NCBI GenBank assembly: GCA_019775845.1
Contig: JADQAV010000017.1
Span: forward strand, 248,001-312,000
Length of the DNA: 64,000 nucleotides
Direction: 5' to 3'
From: Myrmaecium sp. VS I D KN 1
Lineage: Eukaryota; Ascomycota; Dothideomycetes; Valsariales; Valsariaceae
Shown here: positions 24,070 through 37,028 of the stretch, in pieces
How positions within the stretch are numbered: the first letter of the stretch is position 1
How the letters are laid out: each line of letters opens with the position of its first letter
Made by a program: the position numbers and the translations under genes
Notes under the pieces: generated by a model
Told to the model about the DNA's origin: nothing
What the model saw: only the letters and a program-made list of their open reading frames with translations
Database searches by the model: none

Positions 24070-25143
24070 GGTCGCAGCGATTTACGTCGTGAGCGGGATC
24101 AGACGCAGATGCTGCGCAGGGCTTCGAGACCGGTGGTGTCGTGGGGAAAGGGAACAGCCGCAGCGGTGTCCGAGGTCGAGTGGTGATTGTTCGCGGATAT
24201 CTGTCCGGGTTTCTTTGTCGAGTGGAGAGAGAGAGCTTCATCGTTCTCACGACGAAGTTCAAGGGTCAAAGGTCGGAGTCTGACGCACGGACCACCGTCG
24301 CATGTCATCGGCATCTCCCTCCAAGGCGTCTCACAACTAACTCAGGAAGTGACAAGCCAAGTCCATTTCACAGAATGCATTTAATCTCTCTCGATTCCCT
24401 ACACACACAAAAAGACATTAACTACCGAGACCTGTCTCCACCCTGCCAAATGTACACGGAAACCACCATGACATGCTGCCTCCCTTGCCAACCAAGGGAA
24501 AAACCATCACGCGCTCATCACATTATGAGCGCTGCAGGCCCAGGGTATCGACGTTGCACGAGTCAACAGAAAAGGAGAAAAAGACGACGGGGGCCGACCG
24601 GAAAGCAACAGATGATAGCAGGCTTCCCCTCCGTAAGCCGGCAGAGCAAACTCCGAGAAATCCTGCCCTCCCCACCCACCCCTGGTGTCAAGAACCCTGA
24701 TAGATCCATGTGATGCGAACATAGTAGCGAGTCGCTGAACGCTTCATAGCGAAAACTCCGGATAAGAAAACTTTTCAACCAGAACGACAGGCTCGTTAGA
24801 TCAACCCGAGAGCGAACTCCAAATTTAAGGTTTAAGGCGAAGCAGAAGGAAAAAGAGAAGGTGCCGAAGAAGACGTACCCCAGAGGTTCAAGGGAATGAA
24901 AGTCATAAGAGGCGGACCGTGACCGATCATGGATCTTCATGATACTAATACATCCGTAGACTGGTCGTGACATTCGTGTGATCTTCATTATAGTCGTTTT
25001 GGAAGTCATTACATTCCTGGCGTCGTCGCACAGCCAGAGGCCGGACGTGCTGAGCGCGAGGAATACAATCGGTGCACTGCGCGGAAAACGAACCCTGGGA
25101 ATCTAGGCACCGAAAGAGCATGGATGGAGGATAGAGGCGAGCA
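24070..25143. other. Intergenic, sac3 upstream region
   Basis: 1.07 kb between sac3 and the YDR124W-like gene, both on the minus strand. No gene or named site was recognised. Confidence 0.45.
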
Positions 25144-27741
25144 TCAGTTCATCGGAAAAGAGTCCAGATCGTTCGCGCGATAGTCATATACGGAAGGCAA
25201 GCCGTGCGGTAAGCCTGAAGCATCTTGGCGATAATCAGGGATTTCATATGATTGATCCAACATCTGACGCCGTGGCATGATGCCGAGTCCTGTCGCTGCC
25301 GGGATGGTGCACTCCGGACCAACGCACGCCATCCCCATCTGCATCTGAGGTTCAGACGATGTAAACATCATTGCACCGGGCGCTGCCATGGATGTCGGAT
25401 ACACATAGTCTGTGTCTGTCAGAGGACTGCATATGCTCTGAAACGTCGGTATCATATGAGGCGTCATCCGTTGCGTCGAAGAGTGCCACTCGTCGAACGA
25501 GCCATGTGCTTGCATGCGGCCCAACTGTGGAGGCGGTCCTTCGTCCACAGACATGGCCCTCCCAAAAGGGTATTGATTTCGAAAATCCGTCAAAGACGGA
25601 GCAGTAAAGGACCGTGGGAGGGTCTCTCGGGGTCGATGGTAAGGGCTCATGTAGCTGGGCCCGGTGTTTTCAAACCGCATGGGTTCCATCGACGCCCTTT
25701 GATGATTTGATGAGAAAGATACGTTCCGTGATGCTGGCGGCACAGGCGGGGGAGTGAACGATGAGTTCACGTTCATCTGCTGGAAGGTAGCGGCGGTTGT
25801 CATTTCTTGCAGGTTCAGCTGTGAGGTTGGAGTCATCAGTTCCACCATGCGAGAACTCGACTGAGGAGAAGGCGGAGTGATATTCTTGAACTCGATCTGC
25901 ATCTGCTCTCCGGTCTTTTGCGTCTGCCTGGTCCGTTTCGTGCGGCCACCAATCAACGGAAATTCGGGGATCGATATGATCATATTCGCATCTGCGTATG
26001 CATGATTTAGCTGGAACCACACACAAGGGCAAGGAATGAAGTAAGAAGTGAATAGAGCGCTTACCGATAGCATCGTCAAAGAGATCCTCCTCATGCTGAG
26101 CGACCTCATATATCGTGTTCAGGATCCGTCTACGACGTTCGGCCCTCTTCTCCGTCCATTCCCGATCCGCATCCGGGAACTCAAACTTTTTGTCCTGGGT
26201 GACGCTCTTCAGCATCTTCACCCAGGGAGTCTTTCTTCTAAGGCGAAGCAGATGGATGGCAAGCTCGATGCGTTCTATGGCGCGTTAGATCACTCGGTCT
26301 AGCCCCACAAGGGTCCACGTACTCACCTCGCTTCAGGATATGGTCGGGTTCGACATGCCGGCATTTCTCGATAGGCCACCAGTCCGGAACCCTGTTCTCT
26401 CGCTCGTCGATCGTCCTCCGACTCCGCTTACCCTCCTTATTCCGTTTCCACGCCCGCTTGGCGGGGTTGGAGGAGATGTAGGGATACTTGGCTTGCTTCT
26501 TCGGTTCAATCAGTCGGATCCACTCCTTCAAAATGATCTTGCAGCTCAGCTGCTGGAGCTGCTCCAGCAGGTCCTTGAGGCACTGTTCGATGGCCTGGGC
26601 GTTGCTGACTTCAAAAGACCGGGCAGGAAAGGTGGGAATGGAATCCTCATCGTTGCCGTCGTCGCTGTCCTCCTCGTCCACGGTACGCGCTTGCGAGCGC
26701 CGGCCGTTGGCCAGTTTTGCTCGCTTTCGGCTCTTGGCATGCGGAGCGATGCTGGACGCTTGTGAAGACGGGACGCCCAGGGCCTTCACGCTGGACGAGT
26801 GATCTCGGATAAATGGCGAAGAAATTGCCGAGGACTGGTTGGATACGGAGGAAGACACATCCTCGCACGCATCCAGCTCGAACACCTGATCGTCATCTGC
26901 AAGCGGATCATCAGCTATGATCGGGGGGATAGCTTGCATGCAAGAGCAAGTGAACGGGGAACTACACGTACCATCGATGCTCGGTGCCTTGGTCTTTGGC
27001 GGCAGAGGTTGGCGAGATTGACGGACTACATCCTCCCAGACCGGTCGGTTGAGCAGAATATCTTGAAGAGGACCGATGTTGTCTGTAGCAAGCGAGACCG
27101 TTTTGCCGTGCGGGTCGATGGCGTAGACGACCAGCGCGGTCGGAACAAAGTTACAGTTGACAGTCGTTAGCGCGCCGTCGGTAGGGTTGGCCCAAGTGAT
27201 GGCCTAGCGTTCGTTAGCGTGTGAGCTGCCGAAACTTCCAACGGGTCTTGGTTCCCCGGGATTCGATGATTGCTGTGGGGTGAACGGTGGGCGGGAACGA
27301 CGAGAGGCGGGGACGGGGGAGGGGCCAAAGGTCGGGGAAAACCGCGACGAGATTGATTGTGAGGGGAGGGAGAGCGAGAGCGAGAGGGGAGGATCGGGCA
27401 GTGCAGTGCAGCGTACTCCGTAGTGCGGTCGCCGGTCGGGGGGAGTGCGGGGGCGGGTCAAGGGTGGAAAGTCAAACCAAAGGGAGAAAGATAGAGGAGG
27501 AAAGACGCACGGAAGGCCCGGCGGGCTTCTTCGCACAAGCTGGCTGGCAATCGCTTTGCTCGGTCGGGCTGTTCGCGACGCCCACGCTCGGCGATGGCAT
27601 TCTACCTGTTGCAGGTGCTGGACGGCGGCGCTCCTCGGCATCGGCATCGGCGGTTGTAGCGGCGGCGGCGGCGGCGGTGCACGTGGGCCCGAGCAGTCCC
27701 CCACGCCGACCCGGGACGGAACGATCGCAGGACTTCACCAT
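25144..27741 (-). CDS. YDR124W-like helical-bundle protein (hrmA-cluster-associated family)
   Basis: Exons 27511-27741, 26972-27203, 26327-26896, 26065-26274 and 25144-25991 give 696 residues. The central part (about residues 250-370) matches the fungal YDR124W-like helical-bundle family (formerly DUF2841). Blocks visible are CLKDLLEQLQQLSCKIILKE, WIRLIEPKKQAKYPY, VPDWWPIEKCRHVEPDHILK and ERIELAIHLLRLRRKTPWVK. Members were first noted beside the hrmA locus of Aspergillus fumigatus; no molecular role is settled. An acidic Ser-rich region precedes the bundle, with a possible nuclear signal (KSRKRAKLANGRR). The tail is Gln/Met/Pro-rich and reads like a regulatory or activation region. The first exon is Ala-rich and weakly conserved. 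It is joined through an unusually long 307 bp intron (27204-27510), supported by phase and a GTGCGT donor. A transcriptional role is only inference. Confidence 0.78.
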
Positions 27742-30700
27742 GATGGGTGCGCCAGCTTGATGAGGCAAGTCAAGGGAAGGGCGGTGGATGGAGAGGAGGG
27801 CGGGAGGGCGGGCGGACCGACTTTACGAGCAGCCCTACAGCTACACTAACTATGGTGGTACGCTGGCCGCCGTTGCGGGGAGGCATGCAGTCAGTCAGTC
27901 CTGCCGGTTACGACGTGCGTACGGCGCCGAGCCTGTCTGAGTGAACCGGCCGTTAGCTTCAGCGACCTGACCTGACTGATCCCGTGCTCCGCCGCCAGAG
28001 TCGCACCCCGTCGCCCGAGCCGCGAACGTTGCGAGGACGAGAAGCGCAGAACGCGCCGGGCGCGACCGGATACGGAAAAGTGAAGGGAGGAAGGGAGGGA
28101 GGAGGGGAAGGGAGAGGTGGAGGTGGCGACGTATGTAGTAATGAGTCGGCTGGGGAAGCAGGCGAAGTGAAACCGTCGGCGGCGGACTCGGAGTCTTCCC
28201 CAACAACAACAACTCCAGCGTCGGCGCCCGCAGAGGATATACTTAAGCTTATCATGTCTGGAGGGACGGGCGCGGCCGTGGACTACTCGCGGCCGCCACA
28301 GGCACGAAATGACGACACAGGCCAGGCTTCAGAAGGACGGAGACGAGACTCACTTTCGGAGACGTGGAGCTGGGATTCTTGGGGATCAACCGTGCCGGTG
28401 ACCGCAGCCCATCGACGCTCGCTGGTGCGGAGGTGGAGGTGGTGACGCTCGTAAGGGCAACGGCCTGCTTGCGACGCTGAGGATGGGAGAGCGCGGTACT
28501 CCCCGGGTCACACAATCGTGCGCCGAGCGTTGCTGATTTGCGCCCGGTACGGTCAAGTGAGGGCAAGCTTGTCAGACCGTGACCGCGCGAGCAATTGGAT
28601 GGGCGAGAGAGGGGTTGGAGCAAAGCGAACGGGGCTATGATATGCGGAGTCGAAGCGGGTATCAGAAACATGCAGCGAGTGGACGCTTGGATGTGCGCAG
28701 TGCGTGGGCGGACAGAGGCGAGATGGGACAGAGAGAGATTCCGCTGGTGAATCGCGCGGGCAAGGCAGGCCGAGCGAGATACGCGCACGGCTGTGAGGAG
28801 TGGAATCGTATCTGATGGCTATTGGCCTATCCCGGCCCCCCGGTAGCAGGAGAAGATGGCGCAGTCGTCCAAGCCAGCCTCGGGATGGAGCGGCGCAAGT
28901 AGGCAGGTACCGGTCTGTACCATATGTACTGTAACACTCAAAGATGTGCTGCGGCGGCGTAGCGAGCGAGGATGCGCGGTCGTCGCAAGTAAAACAGAAA
29001 AACGGAACGGACAAAAATGTCGAGAAGGCTGTCGATCGGAAAGGGCTCGAACGAGACACAGTCCGGACCGCCATCTCTTAAGAACCGCCGGCGACGGCTA
29101 TGGACCGGGGGTTGGGGTTGGGATTGGGGTTGGGGAGTGGGCGAGGTGCACGATGAGGTTGACAGGGCTGTCGGCAACGAGCAATAACCGCACCAACCAT
29201 GGAGCAACCAACCATGGAGCCGACCGTGGAGCGGACGGTCAAAGTCCAGCAGGCTGGAGTGGCCCCTGGACCGCGACTCGCCGCTGGAGCCCCCTTCAGC
29301 CCGCCGTGACCGGGGGGGATCGGAGTGGGTGAGTACATGTATGGAGGTACCGTCTAAGGTACTGTTGACCTGCTCTGTAGTATCTAGTTGCCGTCCACAA
29401 ATGAATGGGATCGAATTGTCCAGGACGAGAGCCTGCGTCCGGGCTAGGATTCACGCCTCTAGGAGGCCAGATCCCCCACTGCACCGCAGCGTGCAGTACC
29501 GACAGTAGTTGGTACATCGGCATACATAGAGTGATAAGATTACAACGTATGTATGTAGGCATGTACATATGTACGAGAGCTGTACCGTCCTGTACATTCA
29601 TTTGTAGGAATGAGCCGGCATGCGAAAGTGAACAGCAGCAGCAGGGGGGTTCGCCATCGAAAGGAGCGTCTGATCGCAACCGAGCGACAGGCCAGCAGCG
29701 GCCGGTCTCGGGAGGCCGACAAGCGTCGCCGGAAGCTGAGGAAGTGCATCCGGAGGAAGAAGCCCTCTCGCGCACTCCCTTGGCCGCCCCTGTCACTCTT
29801 CGCCATCCGTCCATCCAGCCATCCAGCATCCATGAGCCAGCCCCGGACCCTCCCCAAGACCTCAAGAGCCTCTCCCCCTCCTTTCCCCGTCTCCACCACC
29901 CAGCAATCCCGCTGCATCAACGTGTGGCATGCAGGACAGGGACCCCCCCGAACCTGAGCGTCAATCACGGCCGTCCTCCAGTCGCAGATCAGCCTCGAGG
30001 GCGCTCTTCACCAATGACAGGCCCGAAACCCCCTCGACCGACCACCTTTCCCCAAAGCCAAGCAGCCCCGCTGCCGGTTCGCCCCCCCTTCCACCTGCCT
30101 GGACCCTCTTGCCCTTGCGTAACCCGAAAGGCACTCCCGTCCAGGCCTCGACCACCCGCCGTCGTCGTTGTGAGCGGAAAGAGGAGCGACGCAGCCCGTC
30201 CACCTACTGCAGCACAGAAAGTGCCACAGCAGCCGCTGCTCATTCGCTGATGTAAAGAGCCGAAGTGGATTCGCCGCCGCCCATTCCAATCGCCTTTGGG
30301 GGAGCGTCCTGTGGGCGTCCCGGCAGAGGCGGCGGAGAGACGGGTGCAGAAACGCCGTTGTCACCGCCTCTTCTTTTTCAACCCTCCCTCTAGTCGCTGT
30401 CCCATGCCTTACTTTTTTTTTCTTTTTTCTTCTTTGTCTCGTTCAGAGAAGGAAGGCTCCTAGGTTGACAGAGTCCAGAATCCCGTCATCCGGCTCGGCG
30501 CTCCTTTGCTTCTGCGAGGAAACGGCTCGGATGCTGCGGATCCACCATCCTCGCAGACGGACATGTATCCTCACGAGGCCGAGTTGCGTTCGCGGACAGC
30601 ACTGAAGCGAACCCTTGTCTGCGCGCAGGACGTCCAGGGGTGGGTGAACGGGGGGGAGGGGTTGTCAAGGTGGAGAATTGAAGGAATCTTTCGTCCTGGA

Positions 30701-31655
30701 CGGTGGTGAGGCGGCCCTGGTTTTCGCCAAGTGGACAACCTCCCTATTTCCCGGAACGACTTGTCCGCACACCGGGTTTTCGGGCTTGCCAGTTCCCATG
30801 GGTATTTGAGATGGGTGGATCGGTCCTGCTCCGTCCGATCGATTTCGCCATACCGACGTCTGTAAGCCGAGGGAAAGGTCATCGGCCATCGCGGCCCGGC
30901 GTGTAGATCGCAGGACAACATAAAACAAAAAGAAGGCCGGCCACTGTGTACAAGCAAGCCATATGTATGTAGGTTGACGTCCGCTTGTGCCGTGCCGACA
31001 CCATTTCACCCAGCTTGCCCCGATGTGAACCCCTCGAGCTAACGAGTAAAGGTAAAGGTGGCAACCTTCTCGCCCGTACCTGACGCCGTCGTGCCTACCT
31101 ACCTACTTACTCGGACCGCAGACTGAACTAAAGAAAGAGGAGAGTCCGGCCTCAGGCAGACGACTTTCCTCGATGGAAGGTGACAGGTAGGGATGGCCTT
31201 GGAAGGGAAGTGCAGGTGGCGCACCGGATGTGAGAGTTCCGGGAAGAAAAAAGCAATCTACTAGGTGGTCCCGCAGATCAAAATTCACGCGACAGAGCTC
31301 TTGGTTCTCCCGAAACGCACTACTCATGTCGCTTTCCGCCGAGACGCCCACAAACCCCTTGAGCATTGCGGATATTCTTGCACCATTTCCGTGTCGGTGT
31401 AGCCTCGTACCTTTGCCTATCGGGAAACGATCTATATCACATTCTTGTCTACCAGTCGATACAAATATGGTACCTGAGCGGAAGGGGCTGGTGCAGCTGT
31501 AATACAGGTCACGCTATACGATGAGACCGCTCTGCGCCGCTCAAGCTGCAGTAGAATCCTCGTCCGATCCAGAGTACCGTTTTTCCACTAAATGGCAAAC
31601 CTGATCCAGGAAGGCCGGTCCTTGAATGTTGCATAACATATCGTGCATGGTCTGC
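27742..31655. other. Gene-free stretch of 3.9 kb
   Basis: Between the start of the YDR124W-like gene and the end of the ABC gene I find no frame with domain-like sequence, conserved blocks or a consistent splice pattern. Contents include purine/pyrimidine-skewed patches, a TTGGGG-like tract (29107-29135), a TATG/TGTACA-rich patch (about 29545-29580), C/T-rich leader-like DNA on the plus strand (about 29800-30110), a poly-T/CT tract (30404-30447) and CTAC repeats (about 31096-31110). It could be a long promoter and leader, a non-coding transcript, or an unrecognised gene. Confidence 0.5.
29107..29135 (+). repeat. TTGGGG-like G-rich tract
   Basis: Five G-runs (5, 4, 3, 4 and 4 G) are separated by TT or ATT. 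It resembles an interstitial telomere-type repeat but is TTGGGG-like, not the TTAGGG usual in filamentous fungi. It also fits a G-quadruplex pattern. Confidence 0.6.
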
Positions 31656-34600
31656 TTACTGCGGTGCGACGCTGCTCGCCATGCCCAGAAGGTTTGCCTC
31701 TCGCACGAGTTCATAGAAGAGCCCTTTTTGACGAATCAACTCAGCTGGAGTGTCAAACTCCGCGACCGTTCCGTGATCAAGCACAACGATCTTATCCGAG
31801 TCCAGGATCGTGTTGATTCGGTGCGCAATCGTGATTATTGTCTTATCCTTAAACATGCTCCTTCTTAGAGTGGCCTGAAGTAACGCATCTGTTTCGACGT
31901 CCACGGCAGCCTGCATCATGCGTCAGCCAACTACAGCAGCGCTGGGGGAGTGGGTGACCGACCGTTGCTTCATCAAGGACCAGGATATTGCTCGGCGCCA
32001 ATAATGCGCGGGCTAGGGATACCAGCTGCCGTTGTCCGGAGCTCAGGTTTGATCCTAACATGAACACGATTAGGCAAGGATTGTCGGGTATTCCTATGCT
32101 GGTGCTGTCTCTTACCTCCTTCGTTGATACGTGCGTCAAGTTGTCCCGGCATGCTCGAAACATGGTCTTTTAGCCTTGCGTGCTCTGCAGAGTGTCAGCG
32201 ACTGTCTTAATTGCTCGTGGCAGTCTTCCCTCTTACCTAGGACGCTCCACAATTCAGTGTCATCATGTACATGCCCGGGATCGAGATTGTCACGGACGGT
32301 GCCTTCGAAAAGGGCCGCATCTTGAGGGATGATGGCCAGTCGCCGGCGAAGGTCCATGAGCCCAATAGTACTGGTGTTCAAACCATCAATGCTAACGTAT
32401 CCCTCCACAGGCTCGATGATCCGGAAAAGAGCGAGGGTCAATGAACTCTTCCCTGCCCCAGTTCGACCAACGATTCCAACCTTCTCATGCGGCTTGATAT
32501 CGAGATTGATGTTCTTCAACGCCAAATCAAGCCCTTCACGGTATCTGGCGCTATAGTTGACAAAGGAGACTGCTCCTTGCGAAGGCCAGCTAATAGGTGG
32601 TCGGTTCTTCGAGATAATCTCCGGAGCCTCGCTGGGCAACCTGGCATATTCCAGGACTCTTTCAACGGACACAATGTTCGTCTCGACTTCGACCGTTTGG
32701 CGGACGATCCAATTCAGGGATTGAGTGATCTGCAAGGCATATGACATTGCAAGACCCACCATCCCCGCAGTCAGACCGCTGTGGCTAGCAACTGAGATGA
32801 TAGCGAAACCTGCTGCAGACAGAATGATAATCGAACCAATGAACTCCAACCGGACTGCAAGCCACCTATTGGCATTTATCGAAGGGAAGTATGCGCGTAG
32901 GTTTGCATCCACTCGCCATTCATTCTCAAGGGCGAACCTGTTCTGCTGTCGGTACGCTCTGATGGTGCTGATCCCGTTGAGGGACTCCTGGAAATGCGCG
33001 AATATAGGGCTTTTACTAACGCTGTCGAGCCGTTTCAATTCGCGCGACGTACGTAGGTAGTACCTCTGAATGTAGAAGTACACGGCACCGAGAGGAAGTA
33101 TGACAACAATGAAGATTGGCGTGGAGGAAGAGATGACTCCCAGAGTGAACAGGGCTTTGGACGTTAGCCAGCACAGACGGTCTGCGATGGTTGCGGAAAC
33201 AAACCTCTGGCAGAATTTACAAATAGCATATTGAAGGTGCCTAAAACAAGGTTAGCGATAGTGAACGTCCGATCCTTCGAAAGAGGGTGCTACTCACGCG
33301 CAAGGACCTCATCGACCCGGTAGATGTCGCTACAACAGAAAAGGGTTAGCTAAACTGTGCCTCCTCAGATGTAGCCAGGATTCCGGTCGGTGTGCAAGGT
33401 CCTTCCTAGCAACTGAGCAACGTGGTGGACACAGACTCATGTCGTGCCCACGTCCCACATGGGCACGCTGCTGATAGGAGAAAAGCCGCAGTGTGCAAAC
33501 CCGCCCACTCCAACCGGACGTCATTCCACTCACCTTGAGAATCTGTTCAGGATGCGCCCGGCAGGAGTCGTCTCAAAAAAGGTCATTGGTGATCGGAAGA
33601 TCGCGAACGCCATCCGCTCGTGTAGTTTGCGGGAAGCCTGCGGGCGGACGCGGGGAAGGCGTTAGTCCATGCAACTGCACCTCCTACTTGACGACATGGT
33701 TTCGTTTGCGCTTACCTCAATGGAGCAGAAGATCCAAAGGATGAGGGTCTGAATCACCACAAGAGCAGCTGAGCCGAAGCCGAACGCGAAGTACACTCCA
33801 ACGTATTTGCCGACGTGGGGGTTCCCTCCATATCTGCCATTGACCTCGCTCCATTTCTTGAGCCACACACTGCCGGCTGTTGATTCGCATCAGCACAGAA
33901 GAACTTCACGAAGAAAAATGATAGGCCGCTCGCAGATAGGTCACGGGATAGAAGTAGTAACTCACCAATTTGAGCGGTTTGAGCACCAAGAAGCATGACC
34001 AGATATATGGCAACAGCAACAACGTTGCTCGTCTTAGCGTACTCCATGTACACGCTCCACTTCACCTTGCCCTGCTCGGAGAACTCCTTGCTTTGCTTGC
34101 TCTTCAACCCCGCGCCTTCCTCGTCGGATAATTTTCCTCGGGGACCACGGAAGCTGGCGGTGCTTGCTCGGCGCAGGGTGGCTATGCTGGACTTGCGGAC
34201 AGTACCGTTGCCGCCGGGTCGAAGCGGTGCAAGCTGCGACAGGCCTTCTTGTGCAGCCTCCATGTCTTCCTGCTCCTGCTCGGTAGTCGGGCTTCCATAC
34301 ACAGTAGACTCTTCGTCACTAACACTTTCATCCTCGCCAGAAGACTCTTCGTTGCTGGCGGTCCTGATCAAACTGGCAATTTCACCCTTCATGGCCATGA
34401 GTTGCTCAAATGTACCTTTCTCGAATATCCTCCCTTCTCGAAGCAGGATAATGAAATTAGCCTCCTTCAAGACCGGGATTGAATTGGTGGCCAGAATCCT
34501 TGTTTTACTTGCAAGCAGACCTCGCGGACCGAGGACATGGTCAATCAAGTGTCTTCCGACATGCTGATCAACAGCCGAGAGAACGTCATCAAGCAAATAG

Positions 34601-37028
34601 ATGTCCGCACGCGCATAAACAGCTCGGGCAAGTGTGAGTCGTGCTTTTTGACCGCCAGAAAGCGAGATGCCTCGCTCCCCGACTTCCGTTTGATCTCCAT
34701 CGGGAAGAGTGGCGAAATCATCGATCAAGGCACAAGCCTTTACGGTCTTCTCGTAGAACTGGGGATCCCATCGGTGACCAAAAACAATGTTCTCTTTGAC
34801 GGACGCGTTCATCACCCATGGAGACTGGGCCACGTATGCACATTTTCCACGTACGATAACCTCTCCCTTGATTTTCCAGAGGTCGCCCAACATGGCTTGC
34901 AGAAGGGAAGACTTTCCGGCTCCAACGCGACCCACAATGCATGTGAGTTCACCCTTCGTAGCGGAGAGATTGATATCCTCGAGCGCCAGGCGTGACTCTT
35001 CCTTGTTCCATGTAAAGCTCGCATCACGAATGAGTACAGATTCCTCGCCCGCTTCGTCAACAGATTCTTCAATGACCACGGCATCTGGTTGAAGTTCCTC
35101 GGCGAGCAGGTAGTTAGTAAGCCTCCCAACAGCGACACTGGCCTCCACAATGGATGTTATGACCATGGGGAGGATGGAGAGTGGGAAAGTGAGCATGTTG
35201 AAGAGAGTCAAGGCGGGGAAGACGATGTCCGTTGTAAGAGCCCGATTTTGTGTGAGCACGAAGACGCCGAAGGTGGAGCATGAGACGAGGAAAGGCGTCG
35301 TTGACCATGTAAAGTTGGCGAAGGCTTGGGTGGCTCCAATCTTCCGAAGCGTAACAAGCTCAAGATCATTTCGAATATGGTTCAGACGGTTTAAAAAGGC
35401 GGTTGTCCAAGCATAAAGCTTTATCGACTTCATGTTATTTAGAATCTGCGGGTTTGTAACGTTAGTGAATGCATTCTTATTGTAAAAGGGATAGCGAGGC
35501 TTATACCTCTGTCATTAGTTTTGTCCTCGAATCCTTGTTCTTCATCTGCTGCTTCTGTAGCTTCTTCATCACTCGAGCGACGAGACCATTGACCGGGATC
35601 ATCAGAATCATCACTCCAACCCCGGCAAGCATGCTGAGTCCGACAAGCTGATACAGCGAGAGCATACATAGTAGGATCTGAAAAGGCGCGGACCAGATTT
35701 GCATACCAAACTGTGTCAGATCCTGCAGACGTTGTGTATCAACTGCCATGTAATTGACGATGTCACCCGTGGACTTGGATGAACGCCCTTCGTTGGACAG
35801 TCGCATTGCCTTAGAGTAGATAACGGCGGTCAGAGCGGATTTGACGCGCATTCCAGTCTCAAAGGTGCGCTGGAAATATTGATGAAGGCACGCCGTTTGC
35901 GAGAGTGAAACAGCAAACATTGCAAGCGCAATTGCAGCACCCCGGATGACAGGCTGTGGATCATCGGTCCGGTAGGAGTCCACGAAATCTATAAGGAGTC
36001 GTAGTAGTTGGGGCTGGACAAACGACAGAATGTCACTGCAGCTCTTTATCATGGCGCCTCTAAGATAAGGCGCCCCAAAGCTCCGCATCAAAGCTAACCA
36101 AAGCGATGGATGCTTCTTGCTCGTCTCGTACTTCCAGGCTTTCTGGAAAGACTCTGCAGTGGCCCTGGTAGTGTCGCGCTTTCGTAGATTCCATAGGTCA
36201 TCTTGTGTCAGAAAGTGCTTGTAACCGTATTTCATCATGGGAGTCATCCAGCTGAAAGTCAGGACAGAAAACACGTTCGCATACTCGTAGGGACATTCGT
36301 CATCGTCTCCGAGAGCATCATAGTCGCTTAATTTCTTCGGTACGAGCCATTCCAAGGCAAGCTCAAGAGCAGCAAGCCCTACACTGATGCAAAACACGCT
36401 GAAGTAAGCAACATGCTTATGCGGGATTTTCTGGGCGATCAGCGACCTGAGTTTAACGGCAAACGCGATGAGCAGGAAGAGCCAGTAGAACAGAACCACC
36501 CCGTTCGGGACCCGAGACCTCCAGTGCTCGATGTATTGGATGTAGAATACCACAGCAAACGATATCAGCGTGATAATGGTGGTCCAGAATCTGAAATCAC
36601 CGGTCCAGACATCCTTGTAGTATTCGATCTGAAGCGCAGCTTGAATGGCAAATGTGATGAAGAGAGCACCGATGACAGACTGATTTGACCGGCAGTTAGA
36701 GACATGTGCGACAAGACTATAGTGTCGTACGTACCAGTTTAGCATAGAAATGCCAGTTCTTCCTCACTGGCTGCGGGGAACACTTCTTATGCAGATACCA
36801 GATAGCTCCGGCGCCGAACACAATCCCGAATACGGCGACAGCTGAAATCCAGACATCAAGGAAGCAAGGAGTGAAGTCGTATCTGTACGGGCTTAAAGGC
36901 CCCCAGCCCTCAGCGTTGCCACATAATGGTTGGGTTCGGTGCGAGACGGCCGCAAGGTAACCCGGGTATTGTCCCTTGTAGGGCTCAAATATCGTCAGCG
37001 GCGTCTGCGAGTTGGTGGAGCGTTGCAT
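31656..37028 (-). CDS. ycf1: Ycf1-type vacuolar ABC transporter (ABCC/MRP family)
   Basis: Full-length ABCC pump; the family moves glutathione conjugates and metals into the vacuole using ATP. Eleven exons: 36735-37028, 35507-36679, 33966-35445, 33716-33876, 33534-33637, 33298-33329, 33205-33240, 32237-33154, 32116-32184, 31963-32054, 31656-31910; 1537 residues. It has an N-terminal TMD0, then TMD1. NBD1 has Walker [10 protein letters not shown], signature LSGGQKARL and Walker [13 protein letters not shown], with Asp in place of the catalytic Glu, as is normal for ABCC. A linker rich in acidic and Ser residues ([13 protein letters not shown]) suits kinase control. TMD2 follows, then NBD2 ([29 protein letters not shown]). 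Two micro-exons of 32 and 36 bp are confirmed by [20 protein letters not shown] across three junctions. The start is the only in-frame ATG before [12 protein letters not shown]. It lies inside the last codons of the upstream gene. Confidence 0.93.

Noticed and set aside
29405-30250. 281-codon plus-strand frame in the large gap
   Set aside because: Pro/Ser/Arg low-complexity from C-rich DNA, no domain, no splice partner and other long frames overlap it on both strands.
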